DNA of 64,000 bases from Pseudomonas sp. ANT_H4. GTDB lineage: Bacteria > Pseudomonadota > Gammaproteobacteria > Pseudomonadales > Pseudomonadaceae. Shown piece after piece: positions 55,817 through 64,000 of this stretch (position 1 is the stretch's first letter; the number at the start of each line of letters is the position of its first letter). Location of the stretch: positions 30,091-94,090 of the forward strand of contig NZ_VOBG01000021.1 in assembly GCF_008369295.1 (NCBI RefSeq), written 5' to 3'. Below the pieces are notes generated by a model. It saw only the letters and a program-made list of their open reading frames with translations. It ran no database searches and was not told where the DNA came from. The position numbers were made by a program, and so were the translations under genes.

Positions 55817-56436
55817 AAGCTCACACCCAATGCGCGCAAACGTTCACCGGTGTGTTCGGCGGATACGTGGTGAATCCCCTGCCAGCCAAGGGCAATAGCC
55901 GCCTCGATATTGCCGGCCACGTCATCGATAAACACCATTTCATCGGGTTTGATGTCTGTCAGATGGGCGCGAACCTGAGCAAGGCTGGCGTGGTAGATCG
56001 CGGCACCGGGCTTGATAAGCTTCACTTCGCCGGACACCACGATGTCGCGAAAATACTGCAGGAAGGGATAGTTGGCTCGGGCATACGGGAAGGTTTCGGC
56101 TGACCAGTTGGTCAATCCAAACAACGGCATTTTCGCCTCATACAACGCCTCCAGTATCGCTACGCCCCCGGACAGCGGGCCACGCAGCATTTCGTGCCAG
56201 CGGTCGTAATAAGCCTGGATCAAAGACTCATGTTGCGGATGCTCGGCGATCAGCGTGCGTGTTGCTTCAGCCAGGGTGCGCCCGGCGTCCTGCTCGGTAT
56301 TCCAGGCCTGGGTGCAGACCGTGTCGAGAAACCACTGGCGCTCGCGCTCATCGGTAATCAGTTGGCGGTACAGGTGCTGCGGGCTCCAATCGAACAAGAC
56401 ACCGCCAAAATCAAAGACCACTGCGCGAATCGTCAT
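55813..56436 (-). CDS. HAD-superfamily hydrolase (IA type)
   Basis: 207 residues. HAD motif I VFDFGGVLFDW (first Asp nucleophile; the second is Gly, as in the YihX/haloacid dehalogenase-like group). Motif II LTNWSAE near residue 111, motif III Lys in GEVKLIKPG near 138, and motif IV VFIDDVAGN near 168. A small cap domain lies between I and II. Probably a sugar- or metabolite-phosphate phosphatase; the replacement of the second Asp makes the exact activity uncertain. Confidence 0.88.
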   Translation of the reverse strand: MTIRAVVFDFGGVLFDWSPQHLYRQLITDERERQWFLDTVCTQAWNTEQDAGRTLAEATRTLIAEHPQHESLIQAYYDRWHEMLRGPLSGGVAILEALYEAKMPLFGLTNWSAETFPYARANYPFLQYFRDIVVSGEVKLIKPGAAIYHASLAQVRAHLTDIKPDEMVFIDDVAGNIEAAIALGWQGIHHVSAEHTGERLRALGVSF

Positions 56437-56541
56437 CGGGAAATCTCCGTTAGCGTGAGGTGAGTCAGGCCGCTAGAGATACAGGATCACTTGGGAGTTT
56501 CACAACCAGGAAGGCACAACATCGAACGATGTTGCAAAAAA

Positions 56542-56573
56542 AACGGCCTCCCGCCCAAGGCGAAGAGGCCGTT
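56542..56573 (-). terminator. Rho-independent terminator of fabV
   Basis: On the minus strand AACGGCCTC-(14 bases)-GAGGCCGTT is followed by a run of T (TTTTTTT), 14 bases past the fabV stop. Confidence 0.9.
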
Positions 56574-56587
56574 GTATTACGTGTTGC

Positions 56588-57781
56588 TTAAGCCTGAACC
56601 AGACCTTCGAGCTTCACCGTCGGATTGACGTCAGCGTCGTAGTCCACGCCTTCGATCTCGAAACCGAACAGGCGCAGGAACTCAGCCTTGTAACCGGCAA
56701 AGTCGCTGATCTCATTGACGTTGTCGTCAGAGACCTGATTCCACAGTGCCGCAACGGCATCCTGTACTTTCGGCTCCAGTTCCTTGAGGTCGGCACGCAG
56801 GCGGCCGTCGGCGTCGAGCTTGGGCTCTTTGCCATACAGGCTGTCCTTGAACAAGCCGTAGACCTGCTCGATGCAACCTTCGTGGCTGCCCTGTTCTTTC
56901 ATTACCTTGAACAGCAGCGACAGGTACAGCGGCATGATCGGGATCGCCGAACTGGCCTGGGTGACCACGGCCTTGAGCACCGACACACGGGCGTCGCCCT
57001 TGAGTGCTGCGAGGTTTTCGCGCAGGGTCAGGACTTTCTTGTCCAGGTCTTTCTTGGCTTCGCCGATGGAGCCATTCCAGTAGATATCCTGGGTCAGCTT
57101 TTCGCCCAAGTAGGTGAACGCAGTGGTCTTGGCGCCTTCGGCCAACACGTCGGCTTCACGCAGGGCATCGATCCACAGCTGCCAGTCTTCACCACCCATG
57201 ACCTTCACGGTGCCGTCGATTTCTTCCTGGGTAGCTGGCTCCAGGGTGGTGTCGACGACGACGCCCTTGTCGGTGTTGATGCCACGCAGGGTCACGGACT
57301 TGCCAATCGGTTTCAGGGTGGAGGTGTGCACCACGCCTTGTGGGTCGGTGCGGCGTGGCGCGGCCAGGCTGTAGACCACCAGGTCGATCTTACCCAGGTC
57401 TTTCTTGATGGTTTCGATGGTCAGGCGCTTGATCTCGTCGGAAAAGGCGTCGCCATTGATGCTCTTGGCGTAGAGGCCTTTCTCTTTAGCAAACTTGTGG
57501 ACAGCGGCGCTGTTGTACCAGCCGGCAGAGCTGAGCTTGCCCTCTTCGCCTTCTTTCTCAAAAAACACGCCAAGGGTGTCGGCGCCGCAGCCAAAGGCGG
57601 CGCTGATGCGCGCGGCCAGGCCGTAGCCGGTGGAAGCCCCGAGAACCAGAACCTTTTTCGGGCCACCTTCGATGGCGCCGTGTTCAGTTACGTAGTCAAT
57701 CTGTTGCTTGACGTTCGCTTCGCAGCCAACAGGGTGGGCCGTTACACAGATAAACCCACGAACCCGCGGTTTGATGATCAT
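56588..57781 (-). CDS. fabV: NADH-dependent enoyl-ACP/trans-2-enoyl-CoA reductase FabV
   Basis: Last reductive step of fatty-acid elongation; 397 residues. The start MIIKPRVRGFICVTAHPVGC is the family N terminus (the frame is open 15 codons further). The NADH motif is VLVLGASTGYGLAARISAAF near residue 42. The active-site pair is in the long Y-x8-K arrangement near residues 235-244 (YLGEKLTQDIYWNGSIGEAK). FabV is insensitive to triclosan and underlies the natural resistance of pseudomonads. It stands alone with its own terminator. Confidence 0.96.
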   Translation of the reverse strand: MIIKPRVRGFICVTAHPVGCEANVKQQIDYVTEHGAIEGGPKKVLVLGASTGYGLAARISAAFGCGADTLGVFFEKEGEEGKLSSAGWYNSAAVHKFAKEKGLYAKSINGDAFSDEIKRLTIETIKKDLGKIDLVVYSLAAPRRTDPQGVVHTSTLKPIGKSVTLRGINTDKGVVVDTTLEPATQEEIDGTVKVMGGEDWQLWIDALREADVLAEGAKTTAFTYLGEKLTQDIYWNGSIGEAKKDLDKKVLTLRENLAALKGDARVSVLKAVVTQASSAIPIMPLYLSLLFKVMKEQGSHEGCIEQVYGLFKDSLYGKEPKLDADGRLRADLKELEPKVQDAVAALWNQVSDDNVNEISDFAGYKAEFLRLFGFEIEGVDYDADVNPTVKLEGLVQA

Positions 57782-58112
57782 AAAAATTCTGCCTCTTCCA
57801 AGGTGCCGAAGGCCAATGGTGGCCATTACAGCTTCAATCGTTCTGGTCTATGACGCACGGAAAACCGAAGCGTCACGATAGTCGCAATTCTTCTGTTCAC
57901 AAAATCCAATTCACCGCAGTTCGGGGACGCCGTCTGGAGGATGGCCAAACGTAAAAACTGTAGGTGGCTTTCGCACATTTGAAAGATTTAAAACGCCTAT
58001 CCGGCAGCTAACGTCTTATTATGACGGGATTGTTTCAATATGTTTCAAAATACCACCACTCGCATCCATGGATTTGGACCTGTCGAATGGCGTCCAGCTG
58101 GAGCTGAGTTTC
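57782..58112. other. divergent intergenic region between fabV and the hydroxylase gene
   Basis: 331 bases. No credible gene. The AT-rich stretch 57995-58060 would hold the promoter for the hydroxylase (TTTATT-like hexamers) and 57850-57930 the one for fabV. I saw no palindrome resembling a FabT/DesT-type operator. Confidence 0.4.
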
Positions 58113-58937
58113 ATGAATAAGCCTGCTATCCGCAAAAAACTGGTCTCGATCGCCTGGGTACTCGGCGTCTTGTTGATTATCGACATCTTCCCCCAGACTA
58201 CCTTGGTGTTCCTGGGCCTGGTGGTGCTCTGTGGTCTCTATGATTTCCTGCGCAACGGCCTGTACGACCGCACAACCATCAAAAAATATTTTATAGGCAG
58301 CGGCCGTAATACCTGGCTATTAGCACCGTTCAACACCTTGTTCGACGTATTGAGCAAACCCAATCGCCATATCTACAAAATGCACGACCTGCCGCCGGCC
58401 TGGCGCGAGGATCTGCAACAGGTGATCGACAACGCCATGGCTCACAAGGATGAAATCATCGAGTACCTGGACGCACGCATGGCCGAGAAGAAACGCGGCA
58501 TGCTGTTTTTTCAGTGGTACGGACGCCCAATCGAAACCACTCTGGACATTGCATCGCTCAAGGAAAAACTGCCCTACGTCAAAACCATCGGGGTGTCGGT
58601 GTTCAATGAAAACCGCTCCACCTCGTTTCACTTCGGTCCCCTGCGCCTGATGTACCGGGTGTTGTACAACATGGCTCCGGCGCCCCACCACGAGGGGGTC
58701 TACATTCAAGTGGGCAAGCACAAGCACTATTGGCATGACGACCCGCTGTTCATTTTCGATGACACGCTGATGCACGCGTCTTTCAATAAAAACGATGCCA
58801 AGCGCTATTGCCTGTTCATTGATATCGTCCGGCCTTCACTCCTCCCATTCGTCCTCAGAGGCCTGATTGCGGGCTTTGCCGGTGTGGTCTTTACCCTGCG
58901 GCGGTTTTTCTACAAGAACTGGAAGCTGATTCAGTAA
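58113..58937 (+). CDS. aspartyl/asparaginyl beta-hydroxylase-like membrane enzyme (LpxO/OlsC type)
   Basis: 274 residues. Two N-terminal membrane segments (about residues 10-46: LVSIAWVLGVLLIIDIFPQT, LVFLGLVVLCGLYDF) and a C-terminal hydrophobic helix frame a cytoplasmic hydroxylase domain. The domain has His residues for iron in APAPHHEGVYIQVG and DDTLMHASFNKND and ends ...YCLFIDIVRPSLLPF. Family members are Fe(II)/2-oxoglutarate dioxygenases that hydroxylate lipid A acyl chains (LpxO) or ornithine lipids (OlsC). GGAG precedes the ATG at 58113. The iron triad is not certain by eye. Confidence 0.8.
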   Translation: MNKPAIRKKLVSIAWVLGVLLIIDIFPQTTLVFLGLVVLCGLYDFLRNGLYDRTTIKKYFIGSGRNTWLLAPFNTLFDVLSKPNRHIYKMHDLPPAWREDLQQVIDNAMAHKDEIIEYLDARMAEKKRGMLFFQWYGRPIETTLDIASLKEKLPYVKTIGVSVFNENRSTSFHFGPLRLMYRVLYNMAPAPHHEGVYIQVGKHKHYWHDDPLFIFDDTLMHASFNKNDAKRYCLFIDIVRPSLLPFVLRGLIAGFAGVVFTLRRFFYKNWKLIQ

Positions 58938-59083
58938 GTTCTGCGGCATGATGAAGGGCGACGGTGTTTGCGTCCGGCCGCTGAGCCGGAGAAAATGCCA
59001 GTCCAATGCGACCTAATCGGCGCTCATCATCCTCATGCCACTGGCTGTCCGCGGTCCGGTGGCAGCGCTTTCAGGGAATCAGA

Positions 59084-60457
59084 ATGCCCCAACGTCAAGT
59101 CATCAACGCGTCCGTAAGCCCCAAAGGCAGCCTCGAAACACTGTCCCAGCGTGAAGTCCAGCAGCTCAGTGAAGCAGGTTCCGGCAGTATCTACACCCTG
59201 TTCCGCCAGTGCGCCCTGGCAATCCTCAATACCGGCGCCCATATCGACAATGCCAAGACCATCCTCGACGCCTATCAGGATTTCGAAGTCCGCATCCACC
59301 AGCAGGATCGTGGCGTACGCCTGGAGCTGCTGAACGCGCCGGCCGATGCCTTCGTCGATGGCGAAATGATCGCCAGCACCCGTGAGATGTTGTTCAGCGC
59401 CCTGCGGGACATCGTCTACACCGAGAACGAACTGGACAGCCAGCGCATCGACCTGAGCAACTCCCAGGGCATCACCGACTACGTGTTCCACCTGCTGCGC
59501 AACGCCCGCACCCTGCGCCCCGGTGTCGAGCCGAAGATTGTGGTGTGCTGGGGCGGGCACTCGATCAATACCGAAGAATACAAATACACCAAGAAAGTCG
59601 GCCATGAACTGGGCCTGCGTAGCCTCGACGTGTGCACCGGTTGCGGCCCTGGCGTGATGAAAGGCCCGATGAAGGGCGCGACTATTTCCCACGCCAAACA
59701 ACGCATCACCGGCGGGCGCTACCTGGGCCTGACCGAGCCGGGCATCATCGCCGCCGAAGCGCCGAACCCTATCGTCAACGAGCTGGTGATTCTGCCGGAC
59801 ATCGAAAAGCGCCTGGAAGCCTTCGTGCGAGTCGGCCACGGCATCATCATCTTCCCGGGCGGTGCCGGTACAGCTGAAGAGTTCCTGTACCTGCTGGGCA
59901 TCCTGATGCACCCGGACAACCGCGATGTGCCGTTCCCGGTGATCCTCACCGGGCCGAAACACGCCGCGCCGTACCTGCAACAGTTGCACGCCTTTGTCGG
60001 CGCAACCTTGGGCGAAGCGGCCCAGGCTCACTACCAGATCATCATCGACGACCCGGCCGAAGTGGCCCGCCAGATGACTGCCGGGTTGAAGACGGTCAAG
60101 CAGTTCCGCCGTGAGCGCAATGATGCGTTCCACTTCAACTGGCTGCTGAAAATCGACGAAGGCTTCCAGCGCCCGTTCGACCCAACCCACGAAAACATGG
60201 CCAGCCTGCAGTTGAACCACGCCCTGCCCCCTCATGAACTGGCGGCCAACCTGCGCCGGGCGTTCTCCGGGATCGTGGCCGGCAACGTCAAGGACAAGGG
60301 CATCCGCTTGATCGAGCAGAATGGGCCGTACGAGATTCACGGCGACCCGGAGATCATGAAACCACTGGATGAGTTGTTGCAGGCGTTTGTGGAGCAGCAC
60401 CGGATGAAGTTGCCGGGTGGCGCGGCGTATGTGCCGTGTTATCGCGTCGTTCAGTGA
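59084..60457 (+). CDS. ppnN: nucleotide 5'-monophosphate nucleosidase PpnN (YgdH)
   Basis: Splits purine and pyrimidine 5'-nucleotides into base and ribose 5-phosphate, controlled by (p)ppGpp in E. coli; 457 residues. The N-terminal domain begins NASVSPKGSLETLSQREVQQ. The LOG catalytic domain has VVCWGGHSINTEEY, VCTGCGPGVMKGPMKGA and the signature PGGAGTAEEFLYLLG near residue 263. A C-terminal domain with ERNDAFHFNWLLKIDEGFQR follows. The frame is open 26 codons upstream, but the chosen ATG (GGGAATCAGA before it) gives the family start. Confidence 0.94.
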   Translation: MPQRQVINASVSPKGSLETLSQREVQQLSEAGSGSIYTLFRQCALAILNTGAHIDNAKTILDAYQDFEVRIHQQDRGVRLELLNAPADAFVDGEMIASTREMLFSALRDIVYTENELDSQRIDLSNSQGITDYVFHLLRNARTLRPGVEPKIVVCWGGHSINTEEYKYTKKVGHELGLRSLDVCTGCGPGVMKGPMKGATISHAKQRITGGRYLGLTEPGIIAAEAPNPIVNELVILPDIEKRLEAFVRVGHGIIIFPGGAGTAEEFLYLLGILMHPDNRDVPFPVILTGPKHAAPYLQQLHAFVGATLGEAAQAHYQIIIDDPAEVARQMTAGLKTVKQFRRERNDAFHFNWLLKIDEGFQRPFDPTHENMASLQLNHALPPHELAANLRRAFSGIVAGNVKDKGIRLIEQNGPYEIHGDPEIMKPLDELLQAFVEQHRMKLPGGAAYVPCYRVVQ

Positions 60458-60882
60458 TGCTGATGCCGGGGAAGAACTGATATGTCCTCTTCATTTTCCT
60501 CCCTGAGCATCCACCTGTGGCGCTACGGCATTCCCGGCGACTGACCCAGGCATGCCGTGGGCCAGTCGGCTCAATCAGTCGGGGGTGGCTTATGTGACGC
60601 CGGCGACCTTGCACGGGCGTTGGATGGTGCGGGTGTCCATTGGCGCGCTGACCACTGAGCGCGAGCATGTAGCCGCGTTGTGGGAGCACTTGCAACAGGT
60701 GGTGGCTTGCCCTCGATGAGCGACCTATGGACCAATGGATCGGGTCCACCGTAACTCCTTACCCTAATTCAACGCAGCCAAGACCACCGGCATGCAACGG
60801 CTGACCTGAGCCACAGCGTTGCAGTGACGCTCACGCTTTGGTAAAACCTGCTGCTACAGACCTTATCTAGAGAAAGACAAAC
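60458..60882. other. gap between ppnN and the small exported protein
   Basis: Apart from the decarboxylase remnant at 60552-60719 I see no gene here. The last 100 bases should carry the promoter of the gene at 60883. Confidence 0.45.
60552..60719 (+). pseudogene. C-terminal remnant of a PLP-dependent (group II) amino-acid decarboxylase
   Basis: 55 codons ending in TGA encode SRLNQSGVAYVTPATLHGRW and MVRVSIGALTTEREHVAALW. This is the last strand-helix of aromatic amino-acid decarboxylase-like enzymes, which end with RWMxRxSIGxxxTExxHV. No upstream part of such a gene is present; a short frame at 60482-60544 and two stops precede it. It is a relic of a deleted gene, not a functional enzyme. 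Confidence 0.65.
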
Positions 60883-61257
60883 GTGCGCACGCTTCTTCTC
60901 GCTACTTTGGCATTGACGCCCACCCTGGCCTTTGCCGAAGCCATCGCCTGGCCCGAGCTGCCCGACACCTGTTTCGTCAGCGGTCGTTCTGCCACCAACG
61001 CAGATGTCGATAGCGGCTGTGCGGCGTTTCTGATTAACGTCAAGGGCAAGGCAGCAGGTACGCCCATCAAGCTGGATATTCCCCAGTACGCCATGCACAT
61101 TAAAGAAGGCACTGGGAAAGAGACGCCGGTAATCATCATCCAGGCGGAAGAAAACGGCGATATCAAGGCTGTGGGTTACAAGGAGCTGGGCACCGAACAA
61201 CTGGGCGCGGCGCTTTTGAAGGAAATGCGTTTGCTAGGAACGAAAAAACCAATATGA
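60883..61257 (+). CDS. small exported protein of unknown function
   Basis: 124 residues from a GTG, with AGAAAG upstream. Signal peptide MRTLLLATLALTPTLAFAEA (cleavage after FAEA or AFA). The mature part has two cysteines (DTCFVS and DSGCAA) about 15 residues apart, which could form a disulfide in the periplasm. I do not recognise a family, though the spacing suggests a single folded domain. It has no operon partner. Confidence 0.75.
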   Translation: MRTLLLATLALTPTLAFAEAIAWPELPDTCFVSGRSATNADVDSGCAAFLINVKGKAAGTPIKLDIPQYAMHIKEGTGKETPVIIIQAEENGDIKAVGYKELGTEQLGAALLKEMRLLGTKKPI

Positions 61258-61425
61258 GCGATGCGCTCATGGCAGGTGAGGCGAACAAATTATGTACCCA
61301 AAAAATTACTGACCAGCCCTCCGTTTCAGCATCCTGCTGGCGCTGCCGTTGAACGGGCAAGTTAAAGATGAGTTTAGCGTCCGATCCTAACGTTTGCCGA
61401 AATGCACCTGAACCGCGCCCACAAA

Positions 61426-61462
61426 AAAACCCGCTGACCGGCTACTGGCTCAGCGGGTTTTT
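61426..61462 (-). terminator. Rho-independent terminator of mqo
   Basis: AAAACCCGCTGA-(12 bases)-TCAGCGGGTTTT with T runs on both strands, 39 bases past the mqo stop. Works best for the minus strand, possibly also for the gene at 60883. Confidence 0.88.
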
Positions 61463-61501
61463 GGTATCGGTTCGGCCCTGACTCAGGACCTCACCAACCT
61501 C

Positions 61502-63148
61502 TTACAGTGCGATATCAGCCGCTGGCTTGCTCGGCTCGGCCGCAGGCTTTGCAGCCTCAGTGGCTTTCGGAGCAGCCCTCTGAGGAATCGCTGGCGGAGG
61601 CGTCAGTTGCAGAACCTTGGCGGTGTAGGCCCATTCTTCAGCAACACGCTCAGAACTACCATTCAGCTGAGTACCGTAGCTCGGCACGATCTGGTGCAGC
61701 TTTTCCTGCCAGGCCGGGGACGCAACCTTGTCCTTGAACACTTTCTGCAGCACGGTCAGCATGATCGGAGCCGCAGTCGACGCGCCTGGCGATGCACCCA
61801 ACAAGCCTGCAAGGCTGTTGTCAGCGGAGCTGACCACTTCGGTACCGAGCTTCAGGACGCCGCCCTTCTCTTCGTCACGCTTGATGATCTGCACGCGTTG
61901 ACCAGCTTGCCACAGACGCCAGTCTTCTTTCTTGGCGTTCGGGAAGTACTCTTGCAGCGCCTTGAAGCGGTCGTCGTCCGACTGCATCAGTTGACCAGCG
62001 AGGTACTCAACCAGCGGGTACTGCTCAATGCCCACCTTGGTCATCGGCCAGATGTTGTGGGTGGTGGTGCTGGTCAGCAGGTCGAAGTACGAGCCTTCTT
62101 TCAGGAACTTGGTGGAGAAGGTGGCGAATGGACCAAACAGGATTACGCGCTTGCCATCCAGCACGCGAGTGTCCAGGTGCGGAACCGACATCGGCGGTGC
62201 GCCAACGGAGGCTTTACCGTAGGCCTTGGCTAAATGCTGCTCGGCGATGGTCGGGTTCTCGGTCACCAGGAACGAACCACCAACGGGGAAACCGGCGTAT
62301 TCACGTGCTTCCGGAATGCCCGATTTCTGCAGCAGGTGCAGTGCACCGCCGCCCGCACCGATGAACACGAACTTGGCGTCGGTTTCGGTCTTGGTGCCGT
62401 CTTTCAGGTTCTTGTAGCTGACGCGCCAGGAGCCATCGTCATTCTTGGTGATGTCTTGCACTTCGCTCGACAGCTTCAGATCGAACTTCGGCGTAGTTTG
62501 CAGGTGAGCAACAAACTGACGGGTGATCTCGCCAAAGTTCACGTCTGTACCGATCGGAGTCCAGGTGGCCGCGATTTTCTGGCTAGGGTCACGCCCTTCC
62601 ATCATCAGCGGAACCCATTTCTTGATCTGCACCGGGTCTTCGGAGTATTCCATGCCCGCGAACAATGGGCTCGCCTGCAGTGCTTCATAACGCTTCTTGA
62701 GGAACTTGATGTTGTCATCGCCCCACACAAAGCTCATGTGCGGAGTGGAGTTGATGAACGAACGCGGGTTCTTCAGAACGCCCTGCTGAACCTGCCAGGA
62801 CCAGAACTGACGGGAGATCTGGAATGCTTCGTTGATCTCGACCGCTTTCGGGATTTCAACGTTGCCATTCTTGTCTTCCGGGGTGTAGTTCAGCTCAGCC
62901 AAAGCCGAGTGACCGGTACCGGCGTTGTTCCAGCCGTTGGAGCTTTCTTCGGCAACCCCATCGAGGCGCTCGACCATCTCCATCGACCAATTCGGTTCCA
63001 ACTCATTGAGCCAGACACCGAGGGTCGCACTCATGATGCCGCCGCCAATCAGCAGCACATCGACCTTCTTTGCCTCTTCCGCGTGAACAGACGTGATCCC
63101 CATCGACAAAGCCAGCCCCAACAGGGCAGTGTTTACTTTCTTGAACAT
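61502..63148 (-). CDS. mqo: malate:quinone oxidoreductase
   Basis: Oxidises malate to oxaloacetate and passes electrons to the quinone pool; FAD enzyme on the membrane, part of the TCA cycle; 548 residues. After a hydrophobic N terminus resembling a signal peptide (NTALLGLALSMGITSVHAEE) comes the FAD motif DVLLIGGGIMSATLGVWL, then SSNGWNNAGTGHSALAELNY near residue 75 and VFIGAGGGALHLLQKSGI near 265. The end is SPGASTAAPIML and a low-complexity Ala/Pro/Lys tail of about 40 residues. The signal-like N terminus and tail are typical of the Pseudomonas mqoB-type. It has its own terminator. Confidence 0.95.
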   Translation of the reverse strand: MFKKVNTALLGLALSMGITSVHAEEAKKVDVLLIGGGIMSATLGVWLNELEPNWSMEMVERLDGVAEESSNGWNNAGTGHSALAELNYTPEDKNGNVEIPKAVEINEAFQISRQFWSWQVQQGVLKNPRSFINSTPHMSFVWGDDNIKFLKKRYEALQASPLFAGMEYSEDPVQIKKWVPLMMEGRDPSQKIAATWTPIGTDVNFGEITRQFVAHLQTTPKFDLKLSSEVQDITKNDDGSWRVSYKNLKDGTKTETDAKFVFIGAGGGALHLLQKSGIPEAREYAGFPVGGSFLVTENPTIAEQHLAKAYGKASVGAPPMSVPHLDTRVLDGKRVILFGPFATFSTKFLKEGSYFDLLTSTTTHNIWPMTKVGIEQYPLVEYLAGQLMQSDDDRFKALQEYFPNAKKEDWRLWQAGQRVQIIKRDEEKGGVLKLGTEVVSSADNSLAGLLGASPGASTAAPIMLTVLQKVFKDKVASPAWQEKLHQIVPSYGTQLNGSSERVAEEWAYTAKVLQLTPPPAIPQRAAPKATEAAKPAAEPSKPAADIAL

Positions 63149-63556
63149 CGTAGCACCTATGATAAAACGCCATCCGCCCTACAGCCCCGCATCATCCGGC
63201 AACCTGGATTCGCGCTGCGCCAGGCAACGCACCGCAGGTTCCCGCATTCATAAGGACTGAAGGGTGGGCACACAAGGCCGACGTATCGACCTCACTTTTA
63301 TGTCCCTTCTGCGCTGACTTCTTATCATTATTGGCTTCAGCTACCTCGGCGACAGCCATCCTGCCATGCGTGTACGGATGCACGAATGGAAGAAAGGATA
63401 GACCAAGATGGCGTGCAGAATATCATGCTCGGGTTGGATGGGGGGGCATCGCATCCGGCATAACGGCTTCCTTGGGAAAAGCAAAATCGAGGGATGGGCT
63501 TTAGTATTGAAGGCGACTGGTAGGCGCTCGCTCGTACTTTCCGAGCGCCCAAAACA
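63149..63556. other. region upstream of mqo
   Basis: 408 bases without a credible gene; several short frames have no family resemblance. It should carry the mqo promoter. Lower GC around 63300-63345. Confidence 0.4.
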
Positions 63557-63586
63557 AAACCCCATTTAGTTTCGCAAGTGGGGTTT
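63557..63586 (-). terminator. Rho-independent terminator of the chemoreceptor gene
   Basis: AAACCCCA-(14 bases)-TGGGGTTT followed on the minus strand by TTGTTTTGGG, 76 bases past the chemoreceptor stop. Confidence 0.75.
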
Positions 63587-63662
63587 CGGAATCTAATATT
63601 GACGAGTGAGCGGGCTTGCCCCATCACCACAACGTCTTATCCAGCGCCTTGCAGAACGAATG

Positions 63663-64000
63663 TCAGATCTTGAAGCTATCAACCAACTGCTTCAAACGGC
63701 TGGCTTGTTGCGAGAGTGCATCACAGTCTTTCAAGGTTTCGTTGAGGTTGACGACGCCCTGCTGGTTCAGCATGTTGATTTGGTTGATGTCGACGTTGAG
63801 GGTTTCCACCACGGCGGTCTGTTCCTCGGTGGCCGCCGCTACCGACTGGTTCATCCCGTCGATCTCGACGATCCGCTGGGTCACGCTGACTAGGCGTGCG
63901 CCGGCCTGGTTGGCCACCTCGACACTTTCTTCGCTGGACACCTGGCTGGCATTCATCGTCGTCACCGCCTCGCGCGAACCGATCTGCAACGAGGTGATCA
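63663..64000 (-). CDS. methyl-accepting chemotaxis protein, C-terminal part (runs off the window)
   Basis: The last 112 codons or so of a chemoreceptor. Visible are ISEESVEVANQAGARLVSVT-type methylation helix (SSEESVEVANQAGARLVSVT), the region IVEIDGMNQSVAAATEEQT with the methylation-site Glu pair, and the end ASRLKQLVDSFKI. The signalling tip and sensor lie beyond 64000. No C-terminal pentapeptide. Its own terminator follows. Confidence 0.92.
   Translation of the reverse strand, partial: ITSLQIGSREAVTTMNASQVSSEESVEVANQAGARLVSVTQRIVEIDGMNQSVAAATEEQTAVVETLNVDINQINMLNQQGVVNLNETLKDCDALSQQASRLKQLVDSFKI

Noticed and set aside
59033..60400. 455-codon minus-strand frame opposite ppnN
   Set aside because: Mirror of the strongly biased codons of ppnN; no recognisable domain.
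63192..63383. 63-codon frame upstream of mqo
   Set aside because: No ribosome site or family resemblance; it lies in the likely mqo promoter region.

Overview
The window is chromosomal DNA of a Pseudomonas, most likely from the P. fluorescens group. The basis is gene content and order: gltX beside tRNA-Glu/tRNA-Ala genes, convergent emrB/uvrB, uvrB divergent from a tyrB-type aminotransferase, fabV, ppnN, an exported-looking Mqo and the PipR/PsoR cluster. Codons mostly end in G or C. The species call is inference; I had no database access.

Layout. 1-13 kb: housekeeping genes with small accessory units (hydrolase with TetR regulator, a duplicated Glu/Ala tRNA block, gltX, EmrAB efflux, uvrB, tyrB, and the divergent ptrR/sad pair). 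13-28 kb: small regulator-plus-effector units. They include a 985-bp direct repeat carrying trmK twice, which brackets an ArsR regulator, an MDR oxidoreductase and a MITE-like element, followed by MFS transporters, a chemoreceptor and a TetR-controlled pump. 28.4-37.4 kb: an eroded genomic island at tRNA-Asn. It holds a truncated integrase, a doubly broken copper ATPase, an intact catalase, a Tat-exported FMN 2-hydroxy-acid oxidase, and two regulators that lost their facing 5' ends. 37.5-42.6 kb: a redox/electrophile-defence cluster (wrbA, doxX, cytochrome b561, azoR, pirin, yceI) divergent from a LysR gene. 42.8-48.9 kb: a plant-signal-type LuxR solo (PipR/PsoR subfamily) between two proline-iminopeptidase-like genes and a Dpp-type ABC operon, with two lux-box-like repeats; two transporter genes are broken. 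48.9-53.6 kb: purine and nucleoside uptake (NCS2 permease, Tsx-like channel, punC/punR). 53.6-64 kb: an ArgD-like aminotransferase, LysR, HAD, fabV, an LpxO-like hydroxylase, ppnN, mqo and a chemoreceptor running off the end.

The least ordinary signals are the bracketing trmK duplication, the PipR circuit with matching candidate operators but a decaying transporter, two independent in-frame TAG lesions (both explicable as TGG to TAG), a 10-bp tandem duplication that alone explains a frameshift, and a 159-bp MITE whose empty site can be reconstructed. All calls come from reading the sequence and recalling families; none was confirmed by a search.
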